Source: JAZDLO01 sp043801935 (GTDB lineage: Bacteria; Actinomycetota; Thermoleophilia; RBG-16-64-13). Taken from it: a stretch of 10,748 nt of DNA. Under the pieces are notes generated by a model. That model did no database searches. It was not told the origin of the DNA and saw only the letters and a list, made by a program, of their open reading frames with translations. Position numbers and translations under genes: made by a program. Positions within the stretch are counted from its first letter, which is position 1; the number at the start of each line of letters is the position of its first letter. The stretch spans positions 1-10,748 of the forward strand of contig JAZDLO010000238.1 of the NCBI GenBank assembly GCA_043801935.1, given 5' to 3'. Positions 1 through 6,545 of this stretch are shown piece after piece.

Positions 1-411
1 GGCCGCATCCAGACCGACCATGTGCTCCACGCCCGCATAGAGGTCCTCGGTGTTCTCGCGCACGACCACCAAGTCGACGTCCTCGTAGCGAGACCGCACC
101 CCAGGGATGCTGACGGCCGGCCGAAGGTTGGCGTAAAGGTCAAGCTCCTTCCGCAGGGCCACGTTCACGCTGCGAAACCCCGAGCCGATAGGGGTGGTGA
201 TCGGACCTTTGATGGCCACTTTGGTCTCCCGTATCGAGTCGACCACCGATTGCGGAAGCGGCGTGCCGTACTTGTCCATCACGCCGGCGCCCGCGTCAAC
301 ATCCACCCACCGGATAGGCACTCCGGTGGCAGCCACGGTCACCTTGGTCGCCGCCATGATCTCGGGGCCGATCCCATCACCGGAGATGCATGTCACCAGG
401 TGCTCAGTCAT
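1..411 (-). CDS. icd: Isocitrate dehydrogenase (NAD- or NADP-dependent), N-terminal part, cut by window edge
   Basis: This gene runs off the left edge, and only the first 137 codons are visible. The enzyme would oxidatively decarboxylate isocitrate to 2-oxoglutarate in the cytoplasmic TCA cycle. The opening carries the beta-decarboxylating dehydrogenase signature GDGIGPEI (residues 11-18). The substrate-loop region TTPIGSGFRSVNVALR follows (72-87), then DLYANLRP (91-98). RENTEDLYAGVEH (118-130) is of the isocitrate dehydrogenase type; isopropylmalate dehydrogenases usually have RELTGGIYFG here. The cofactor-determining residues lie beyond the edge, so NAD versus NADP cannot be decided. The ATG (409-411) overlaps the TGA of the upstream acetyltransferase gene as ATGA, which suggests translational coupling. 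Homoisocitrate or tartrate dehydrogenase relatives are the main alternatives and less likely. Confidence 0.88.
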   Translation of the reverse strand, partial: MTEHLVTCISGDGIGPEIMAATKVTVAATGVPIRWVDVDAGAGVMDKYGTPLPQSVVDSIRETKVAIKGPITTPIGSGFRSVNVALRKELDLYANLRPAVSIPGVRSRYEDVDLVVVRENTEDLYAGVEHMVGLDAA

Positions 412-860
412 TCCGATCCTCCCGGAGTCTCAGTCGAAGCTATGCGCTTTCTGCCCAGGTAGGCTCCCGGCGGGGCCTCGGGTAGATATCCAGAACTAAG
501 CTCGCTCACGGAGCCTGGCGGGAAGCCATGTGGGTGGGCCTGCCGCTCTGTGAACACCGATACTTCCTCGAGACTGCCGGCGTTCTCAGAGAGCAACCGC
601 ACGATCTCGCTCCGAAGCCCGCTGCCCTGGAAGCGAGAGTCCACCAGCACGTCGAAAACCACCCTCTTCACCGGACCCAGACGGCACGACCGCCCGAACC
701 CTATCAGCTCTCCATCGAGCTTGCAGATGACCCATTCCTCAGAGCCGGCGAGCGCCCAGTCCAACTTGGGACCGGCCTCGGTCTCCTTCCACCCGCAGCG
801 GGCAAAGAACTCGGCCAGGATGGCTGTCTCGATAGGGCTGTTGCGTTCAAACTCGAGCAT
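408..860 (-). CDS. Small single-domain GNAT-family N-acetyltransferase
   Basis: A 150-residue protein with the size and layout of a stand-alone GNAT enzyme, which moves an acetyl group from acetyl-CoA to an amine. The acetyl-CoA-binding motif A is visible as a beta strand followed by FQGSGLRSEI (residues 77-86), a match to the Q/R-x-x-G-x-G/A pyrophosphate loop. The preceding strand VVFDVLVD (67-74) fits beta4. The last ~40 residues are Pro/Gly-rich and do not resemble the usual FYxxLGF ending, so the substrate cannot be read from the sequence. The ATG is the first possible start, because an in-frame TAG lies only four codons upstream; no clear Shine-Dalgarno precedes it. It follows the CapA-like gene by 40 bp and overlaps isocitrate dehydrogenase by ATGA, so the three are probably co-transcribed. 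Confidence 0.8.
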   Translation of the reverse strand: MLEFERNSPIETAILAEFFARCGWKETEAGPKLDWALAGSEEWVICKLDGELIGFGRSCRLGPVKRVVFDVLVDSRFQGSGLRSEIVRLLSENAGSLEEVSVFTERQAHPHGFPPGSVSELSSGYLPEAPPGAYLGRKRIASTETPGGSE

Positions 861-900
861 GGCCCGAGCATGCTATCAGAACGCGCCGGGGTGAGGCCAC

Positions 901-2238
901 TCAAGGCAGCCGTGCAACGGGCCACGACACCCATCCGAGGTCCGCCGGATTGAGCGGGGCGATGTTCTCATCCGGTCTGTAGAGCAGGTCGCGCAGTTCT
1001 TCCCACACCGCGGCCATCCGCTGCTTCTCAGCCGCCGAAAGAGGCACGTCGGTCTGGGGCTCGAGACCGGGAAGGACCGGCAGAACCCGGTACCGCACCT
1101 GCTCCTCTGTCGCGCGTTGCACATAGACCGGCAGATAGCTGATCCCGGTGACGAAAGCACGGAGCCCTCGCTTTTCGATATGCACGTACGCCACCAGGCC
1201 ACTGTCAGAGTAACGCCACCGCTGCGCCGAGACAAAATTGCCCAACGAATAGGCAATATACTTGCTGGCCACCTTCCAGCTTGCGTATTCCACCACGTGC
1301 GCGATGGGCTGTACCACATGGGGATGGGAGCCGATGATCACGTCCACCCCCCCTCGAGACAGGATCTCCCGCGAGATATCCACCTGCTCTTGGCTAGGCT
1401 CCCGCTCGTATTCGTCGCCATAGTGGATGATGGCGATGACCACGTCGGCTCCCCAGGTGCGTGCGGTCATGGCGTCCTCGATCACCGCGTCGGCGTCGAG
1501 GGTGTTGACCGCATAGCCCTCATGTTCCTGAGGCGGGGTCAGGCCGTTGAGGCCGGCTGTGTAGTCGAGAAAGGCCACCCGGATCCCTCGGATATCCGCG
1601 ATAAAGGGGGTCCGCCTCTCTTGCATCGACCGGTAGGTGCCCACGTGGGCCAGACCGGCGCTATCCAGTCTGTCCAGGGTGCCTGTGAGCCCCTCCCAGC
1701 CCATGTCAAGGGAATGGTTGTTGGCCGTGGCGGCCAGGTCGACCCCGGCGGATCTCAGGGCGAACGCCAACTCGGTGGGAGAGTTGAGCCGGGGGTAACC
1801 ACTGTAGCCAGCCTGCGGTCCGGCTAGGCAGGTCTCCAAGTTCGCGACGGTGTAGTCCGCACCGGCCAGGTAAGGGGCGATGGGCGCGAAGACCGGCCCG
1901 AAGTCGTAGGATCCGGTCTGTCTGTCGCGCACCGAGTTGATGATGGGCATGTGGGGCAGCACGTCCCCCACGGCAGCCACGGTGATGCTGATGGGAAGAG
2001 TCGTAGTGGTAGTCGTGGGCGCGGGCTCGGCTGAGACCTCGGTAGTGGTGGTGGTCGTCGTCTCTGAGGGCGAGACCGTGGTCGGTACGACCACTGTGGG
2101 AGGAACGGTCGCGGTGACCGCCGAGATGTCGAGCGTGGTCGGCTGCGCCTCATCTACCGGCCAGAAGATCAGAGGCGCGCAAAGCGCGATGACCGCCAGA
2201 GCGGCTCCCACAGCTTTCAACGCGTTTCGCACGGGCAT
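901..2238 (-). CDS. CapA-family (PGA_cap) metallophosphatase-like protein, N-terminally membrane anchored with Thr-rich linker
   Basis: A 445-residue extracytoplasmic protein. Residues 8-27 form a hydrophobic signal/anchor. The Cys at 20 is preceded by Leu, so it is not a good lipobox. A low-complexity Pro/Thr linker (about 33-80) contains T60-66 and T75-80. The catalytic domain follows, with the CapA/poly-gamma-glutamate synthesis motifs in the usual order: VGDV (90-93), NLE (133-135), ANNHSLDMG (172-180), HYGDEY (272-277), GSHPHVVQ (303-310) and YSLGNFV (330-336). These Asp, Asn and His positions match metallophosphoesterase-like metal ligands. Family members act in poly-gamma-glutamate capsule synthesis or anchoring, but no CapB/CapC partner is visible, so the actual substrate is open. 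GAGG lies two bases before the ATG, an unusually tight Shine-Dalgarno. It is probably the first gene of a minus-strand operon with the GNAT and isocitrate dehydrogenase genes. Confidence 0.88.
   Translation of the reverse strand: MPVRNALKAVGAALAVIALCAPLIFWPVDEAQPTTLDISAVTATVPPTVVVPTTVSPSETTTTTTTEVSAEPAPTTTTTTLPISITVAAVGDVLPHMPIINSVRDRQTGSYDFGPVFAPIAPYLAGADYTVANLETCLAGPQAGYSGYPRLNSPTELAFALRSAGVDLAATANNHSLDMGWEGLTGTLDRLDSAGLAHVGTYRSMQERRTPFIADIRGIRVAFLDYTAGLNGLTPPQEHEGYAVNTLDADAVIEDAMTARTWGADVVIAIIHYGDEYEREPSQEQVDISREILSRGGVDVIIGSHPHVVQPIAHVVEYASWKVASKYIAYSLGNFVSAQRWRYSDSGLVAYVHIEKRGLRAFVTGISYLPVYVQRATEEQVRYRVLPVLPGLEPQTDVPLSAAEKQRMAAVWEELRDLLYRPDENIAPLNPADLGWVSWPVARLP
1999..2079 (-). repeat. 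Threonine-codon low-complexity tract in the CapA-like gene
   Basis: This stretch encodes residues 54-80 of the CapA-like protein and contains seven consecutive Thr codons (T60-66) and six more (T75-80), separated by a short Glu/Pro/Ala segment. The codons are a mix of ACC, ACG and ACT, so selection appears to act on the peptide more than on a pure DNA microsatellite. The tract is probably an extended, possibly O-glycosylated spacer lifting the catalytic domain off the membrane. The opposite strand reads as an implausible Val/Gly-rich ORF because of this tract. Confidence 0.75.
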
Positions 2239-2500
2239 GACCTCGCCGAAGTGGTGGCCCCTTGCTCCGGGCCGTCAGTGCCGTACATTGTAGCCTCCAT
2301 CACCAACCCCTACCATCTGCGCGTCGAAGCCCGGCCACGCCCGGGTGCCTCCGCGCGGGCCGAGTAGTACAATGTGCAGCGCCGTCGAGCAGGGAAATCC
2401 GGAGGCGATGGGTGGCGGCGCCGCCGTCGTCCGTCGTCATTCCACGCGAGACAACGTTCGTATAGCCGTTGAGGTCATTCCGAGAGGACGTGATTGGTCG
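2239..2500. promoter_or_regulatory. Divergent intergenic region with candidate -10 elements in both directions
   Basis: This 262-bp region separates the minus-strand CapA operon from the plus-strand synthetase operon and should hold promoters for both. TACAAT occurs in each outward orientation: on the minus strand at 2287-2292 (about 50 bp before the CapA start) and on the plus strand at 2368-2373 (about 130 bp before the synthetase start). Neither has a convincing -35 hexamer at 16-18 bp. A short inverted repeat, CAACG (2453-2457) and CGTTG (2467-2471), flanks TATAGC, and CCCGG/CCGGG lies near 2333-2349. The synthetase reading frame stays open upstream through this region to about 2345 (GTG), with in-frame ATGs at 2372 and 2408. 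Family alignment favours 2501, so I treat the extension as noncoding. I see no other gene. Confidence 0.35.
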
Positions 2501-4603
2501 ATGCTTGAGTGTCTCCTCTATCCAAACACTGTGGCCGTGGTGGGCGCGTCTCGCACCCCGGGCAAGGTGGGTTACGAGATAGCGACGAACCTCATCGACA
2601 GTGAATTCGCGGGCGACATCGTCCCGGTGAACCCGTCGGGAGGCGAGTTGCTCGGCCACAGGGTCTACGCAAGCCTTGAAGAGTACGGCAAGCCCATCGA
2701 CATGAGCGTGATAGCGGTGCCCACGGCAGCCGTCAAAGGGGCAGTGATCGACTCGCTCCGGACCGGGGCCAAAGCCATCACCGTGGTCACCGCCGGCTTC
2801 AAAGAAGTCGGGGAAGAAGGCGCCCGCCTCGAGCGCGAGATCGCCGATCTCTGCCGGTCCTCGGGCGCCCGGATGATGGGTCCCAACTGCCTGGGTCTGA
2901 TCAACACCCACCACCACATGAACGCCTCCTTCGCCACCTACATGCCCCGACAAGGGGGGATCTCGGTCCTCTCTCAGTCCGGTGCATTGTGCACCGCCAT
3001 CCTCGATTGGGCGGCCTCGCGCAAGATGGGGCTGGCCACCCTGCTCAGCATCGGGAACAAGGCCGACCTGAGCGAGACCGACTTCCTGGCTGCCTTCGCC
3101 GACGACGATAAGACCAAAGTGGTAGTCGGGTATCTGGAGAGCATCGGCTCTGGAGACGAGTTCATTCGGGTGGCGGAATCGGTGGCTGCGATAAAACCCG
3201 TGGTGATCCTCAAGGCAGGGACCACGTCCGCCGGGTCGAAAGCAGCGTCGTCGCACACCGGCGCGCTGGCCGGGGCCGACATCGCTTATGGGGCCGCCTT
3301 CAAGCGGGCCGGAGTCATCCGGGCAGACACCTTCGAGTCGCTGCTCGATTACGCCACCGCTCTAGCGATGCAGCCGATCCCCAAAGGCGACCGGACTGCC
3401 ATCATCACCAACGCCGGGGGCCCGGGGGCCATGGCCGCCGACGCCGTGGAGCTCGCAGGTATGAGGGTCGCCTCGTTGCACCCCACCACCGCCTATAGCC
3501 TACGGGGGAGGCTTCCCGCCGCAGCCAGTGTCGGCAATCCCATCGACGTCCTTGGTGACGCCGATCCCGAACGCTACGCGGACGCGTTCGAAGCAGCGCA
3601 ATCCGATTCCGATGTGGACGCCATCATCGTCATCCTTACCCCTCAGGCCATGACCAAACCGGCCGAAACAGCGCGCGCCATCACGGCGAAGATCAACGGC
3701 GAGAAGCCGGTCCTTGCCTCCTTCATGGGCGGTGCCGACGTCATGCCCGGCCGAGACGAACTGGTGGCCGCGAACCTGCCTGACTACCCCTCGCCGGAGC
3801 GCGCAGTGGCCGCCCTCAAGGCCATGGTAGATTACGCGGCCTGGCGTCTGCGCCCGCCGCGCGTCGTCACCCGATTCCCGGTCAACCGGCGGCGCGTAGA
3901 CCGGATCATCTCCCGCCAGCTGCGGACGAACCGGCTGTACGTGGGCGAGGTCAAGGCCAAAGAGATCCTCAAGGCCTACGACTTCAATGTCCCGGACGGC
4001 CGTCTTGTCAGTACGGTCGAAGAGGCGGTGGAGGCGACGCCCCGCATAGGCTATCCGTTGGCGATGAAGATCGTCTCGCCCGACATCGTCCACAAGTCCG
4101 ACATGGGTGGTGTCAAGTTACACTTGAACAGCGCCCAGGAGGTCGCCGACGCCTTCGAGCTGATGATGCTGCGGATCAAGCGCAGAGCTCCGGAGGCCCT
4201 GCTGGAGGGCGTCTATTTGGAGCACATGGTGCCGAAGGGTCGGGAGGTTATCCTAGGCGTCACCCGGGATCCCCAGTTCGGTCCCATGTTGATGTTCGGG
4301 CTTGGGGGGATCTTCGTGGAAGTCATGAAGGACGTCACGTTCCACCTCGCGCCCGTCACCTCCGATGAAGCCATGGCCATGCTCATGGGAACCCGGTCTT
4401 ACAAGCTGCTGGAGGGTGTGCGGGGACAGGCCGGCATCAACCTCGCAGCCATCGCTGAGGCGCTGCAGCGCATCAGCCAGTTGGTGACCGACTTCCCTCA
4501 GATCGCTGAGCTCGACATCAACCCGTTCATGGTCGCCCCGGTAGGAGAAGAGTCAGTGGCGGCCGACGCGCGAATCCAGTTGATTGCAGGCAGTGGACGA
4601 TGA
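2501..4603 (+). CDS. ADP-forming acetyl/acyl-CoA synthetase, fused alpha and beta subunits (ACD)
   Basis: A 700-residue cytoplasmic enzyme expected to interconvert acyl-CoA + ADP + Pi with acid + ATP + CoA. The CoA-binding Rossmann domain opens with VAVVGAS (11-17). Two succinyl-CoA-ligase-like domains follow, with GPNCLGLIN (127-135), SQSGAL (158-163) and the phospho-histidine motif SHTGALAG (251-258; His252). The C-terminal ATP-grasp domain (about 475-700) carries HKSDMGGVKL (531-540; His531, the second phosphate-relay histidine), then DPQFGPMLMFGLGGIFVE (590-607) and the late ELDINPF (670-676). Both relay histidines are present, so it looks catalytically active, unlike the degenerate synthetase half of Pat-type acetylases. 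The ATG at 2501 puts the start just before the conserved PNTVAVVGAS; GAGG (2484-2487) lies 13 bp upstream, a long spacing. Its TGA overlaps the next ATG (ATGA). The acyl specificity cannot be read; acetate is likely but not certain. Confidence 0.9.
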   Translation: MLECLLYPNTVAVVGASRTPGKVGYEIATNLIDSEFAGDIVPVNPSGGELLGHRVYASLEEYGKPIDMSVIAVPTAAVKGAVIDSLRTGAKAITVVTAGFKEVGEEGARLEREIADLCRSSGARMMGPNCLGLINTHHHMNASFATYMPRQGGISVLSQSGALCTAILDWAASRKMGLATLLSIGNKADLSETDFLAAFADDDKTKVVVGYLESIGSGDEFIRVAESVAAIKPVVILKAGTTSAGSKAASSHTGALAGADIAYGAAFKRAGVIRADTFESLLDYATALAMQPIPKGDRTAIITNAGGPGAMAADAVELAGMRVASLHPTTAYSLRGRLPAAASVGNPIDVLGDADPERYADAFEAAQSDSDVDAIIVILTPQAMTKPAETARAITAKINGEKPVLASFMGGADVMPGRDELVAANLPDYPSPERAVAALKAMVDYAAWRLRPPRVVTRFPVNRRRVDRIISRQLRTNRLYVGEVKAKEILKAYDFNVPDGRLVSTVEEAVEATPRIGYPLAMKIVSPDIVHKSDMGGVKLHLNSAQEVADAFELMMLRIKRRAPEALLEGVYLEHMVPKGREVILGVTRDPQFGPMLMFGLGGIFVEVMKDVTFHLAPVTSDEAMAMLMGTRSYKLLEGVRGQAGINLAAIAEALQRISQLVTDFPQIAELDINPFMVAPVGEESVAADARIQLIAGSGR

Positions 4604-6477
4604 GCGACACTCTGAAGCCTAACCACGACCCGAAGTGGAAAGAGAAGTACGCGGGCATGCTGGCCACCGCTGAGGAAGCGGTGGCTGCGGTCCGGCCGGG
4701 GCAAAGGGTGTTCGTCGGCACTGGCGGCGCCCAGCCCTTGCAGCTGGTGCGAGCCCTGGTGGCGCGTCACTCCGAGCTGGCCGACACCCAGGTGATCCAT
4801 GCGCTCACGTTGGGAGAGGCCCCCTATGCCTTCAAGAACCTCTCCGACCATTTCTCGGTCAATACCTTCTTCGTAGCCGACAACGTTCGGAACATAATCC
4901 AGGAAGGATACGGAGACTACACGCCCATCTTCCTGTATGACGTTCCCCAACTGTTCGAGAGCGGACAGATGCCGTTGGATGTCGCCCTTATCCAGATCAC
5001 TCCTCCCGACGAGCAGGGCCGTTGCAGTCTGGGAATATCGGTGGATATCGTAAAGAGCGCAGCCCAGAACGCCAGCCTGGTGATCGCCCAAGTCAATCCG
5101 CAGATGCCGAGGACCATGGGCGACAGCTTCATCAGCGTCTTCGATCTCGACATATTGGTCCCGGTGGACGAACCGCTCGTGGAGCTGAGTCTGCCTGAGC
5201 TCAACGACACCACCCGGGCCATCGGGGAGAACATCGCTTCGCTCGTTGACGACGGCTCCACCATCGAGATGGGGATCGGCCGCATCCCTCACGCGGTCCT
5301 TGAGTTCCTCAAAGACAAGAAAGACCTGGGCATACATAGCGAGATGATCACCGACGGTGTCATCGACATGATCGAAGCCGGTGTGGTCACGGGAGCCCAG
5401 AAGCACACCGACCGCGGCAAGGTGGTGACCAGCTTCGCCATCGGCACCCGGCGGCTGTACGACTACGTCGACGACAACCCTCTCTTCTCGTTCAACCCCA
5501 CCGAGTACGTGAACGACTCGTTCGTCATCGGCCAGCAGCACAAGATGGTGGCGATCAATACGGCCCTTGAGATCGACCTCACCGGCCAGGTGTGCGCCGA
5601 CTCCCTGGGCACCAAGTTCTACTCGGGTATAGGCGGCCAAGTCGATTTCAACCGGGGTGCCGCCCGCTCGGACGGCGGCCGGCCCATCATCGCCCTACCC
5701 TCGACTGCTCGGGATGGCAAGGTGTCGCGTATCGTCGCCACTCTCACGCCCGGCGCGGGAGTGGTTACCACCCGTGGTTCGACCTACTATGTGGTCACCG
5801 AGCATGGGGTGGCATACCTCCACGGCAAGAGCGTGCAGGAACGGGCCATGGCCTTGATCAGCATCGCTCACCCCGACTTCCGTGAAGAGCTGCTGGCCAA
5901 AGCCATCGAGTACAAATACGTGCGCCCGGAGATGGTCGACGCCGAGGGCAAGATCTTCATCGGGCCCAAGGAGCTGCACACCACCATGCTCCTGGACGAC
6001 GGGACGCTGGTCAGGTTCCGGCCCATTCATCCGACGGACGAGGTAGCTACCCGCGATCTGTTCTATGCGCTCTCTCAGGAGACCGTGTACTACCGTTACA
6101 TGTCTCACATGAAACGCATCCCGCGCAAACAGCTGCAGAACTTCGTCTACATAGACCACCGGAACGAGGTGGCCATCGTGGGGACGCTGCCTGAGGCGTT
6201 CGGGGAGGACATCATCGCCGTGGGCCGCTACTACCTCGATGCCAAAAGCAACCGGGCTGAGGTCGCATTCCTGGTACGGGACGATTGGCAAGACCGAGGG
6301 ATCGGTTCGTTCATCCTCAAACATCTGGTCAACATCGCCAAGCGTAACGGTATCGCGGGCTTCACTGCCGAGGTGCTCCGCGACAACAAGTCCATGCAGG
6401 CTGTGTTCAACCACAGCGGCCTCATGGTCCGGAGCAAGCTGAGCGACGGCGTGTACCACTTCGAAATGGACTTCTGA
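4600..6477 (+). CDS. Acetyl-CoA hydrolase/transferase (CoA-transferase) fused to a C-terminal Pat-like GNAT domain
   Basis: A 625-residue two-domain protein. Residues 1-~460 are an acetyl-CoA hydrolase/4-hydroxybutyrate CoA-transferase family enzyme. Visible motifs are MGIGRIPHAV (224-233), GIHSEMITDGV (244-254) and GGQVDFNRGA (345-354). By family comparison, Glu248 is the likely nucleophile that forms the glutamyl-CoA thioester. Residues ~465-625 form a GNAT domain: RFRPIHPTDE, LSQETVYYRY (491-500), AEVAFLVRDDWQDRGIGS (553-570, the acetyl-CoA pyrophosphate loop) and GFTAEVLRDN (587-596). That wording is very like the GNAT half of Pat protein lysine acetylases. The gene is translationally coupled (ATGA) to the ADP-forming synthetase. 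A plain thioesterase beside that enzyme would waste ATP, so CoA transfer is the more sensible activity (inference). The GNAT substrate is unknown; protein lysines or a partner enzyme are possible. Confidence 0.9.
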   Translation: MSDTLKPNHDPKWKEKYAGMLATAEEAVAAVRPGQRVFVGTGGAQPLQLVRALVARHSELADTQVIHALTLGEAPYAFKNLSDHFSVNTFFVADNVRNIIQEGYGDYTPIFLYDVPQLFESGQMPLDVALIQITPPDEQGRCSLGISVDIVKSAAQNASLVIAQVNPQMPRTMGDSFISVFDLDILVPVDEPLVELSLPELNDTTRAIGENIASLVDDGSTIEMGIGRIPHAVLEFLKDKKDLGIHSEMITDGVIDMIEAGVVTGAQKHTDRGKVVTSFAIGTRRLYDYVDDNPLFSFNPTEYVNDSFVIGQQHKMVAINTALEIDLTGQVCADSLGTKFYSGIGGQVDFNRGAARSDGGRPIIALPSTARDGKVSRIVATLTPGAGVVTTRGSTYYVVTEHGVAYLHGKSVQERAMALISIAHPDFREELLAKAIEYKYVRPEMVDAEGKIFIGPKELHTTMLLDDGTLVRFRPIHPTDEVATRDLFYALSQETVYYRYMSHMKRIPRKQLQNFVYIDHRNEVAIVGTLPEAFGEDIIAVGRYYLDAKSNRAEVAFLVRDDWQDRGIGSFILKHLVNIAKRNGIAGFTAEVLRDNKSMQAVFNHSGLMVRSKLSDGVYHFEMDF

Positions 6478-6480
6478 GAG

Positions 6481-6535
6481 TGCCGAGGGGGTTAAGGGGT
6501 CTTCGTCCGGCTGCGTAGTTGGACGAAGCTTGGCA
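6481..6535. terminator. Large hairpin between convergent genes, probable transcription terminator
   Basis: Four bases after the fused transferase stop, the plus-strand RNA can form a 12-bp hairpin. CTTCGTCC (6501-6508) pairs perfectly with GGACGAAG (6521-6528), extended inward by GGCT/AGTT with two G-U pairs and closed by a GCGT tetraloop. An outer 7-bp stem (6481-6487 with 6529-6535, one G-U pair) stacks directly on one side, leaving a 13-nt G-rich bulge. There is no U-tract, so it is not a textbook intrinsic terminator. Its place between two convergent stop codons (6477 and 6546) fits a terminator or mRNA-end stabiliser. The two inner G-U pairs become A-C mismatches on the minus strand, so it should act better for plus-strand transcripts. 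Confidence 0.55.
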
Positions 6536-6545
6536 GAGGTGCGCC

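Noticed and set aside
1937..2293. Plus-strand ORF rich in Val, Gly and Met opposite the CapA-like gene
   Set aside because: Its Val runs are the antisense reading of the Thr-codon tract; the minus-strand frame has full family motifs.
2300..3256. Long minus-strand ORF (318 codons) opposite the ADP-forming synthetase
   Set aside because: It is His/Gly/Asp/Arg-rich with no motifs, typical of antisense frames in GC-rich DNA; the plus strand encodes an intact enzyme.
4498..5640. Long minus-strand ORF (380 codons) opposite the CoA-transferase gene
   Set aside because: The composition is that of an antisense shadow (many Val, His, Asp, Gly), with no recognisable domain, and it lies over a well-supported gene.
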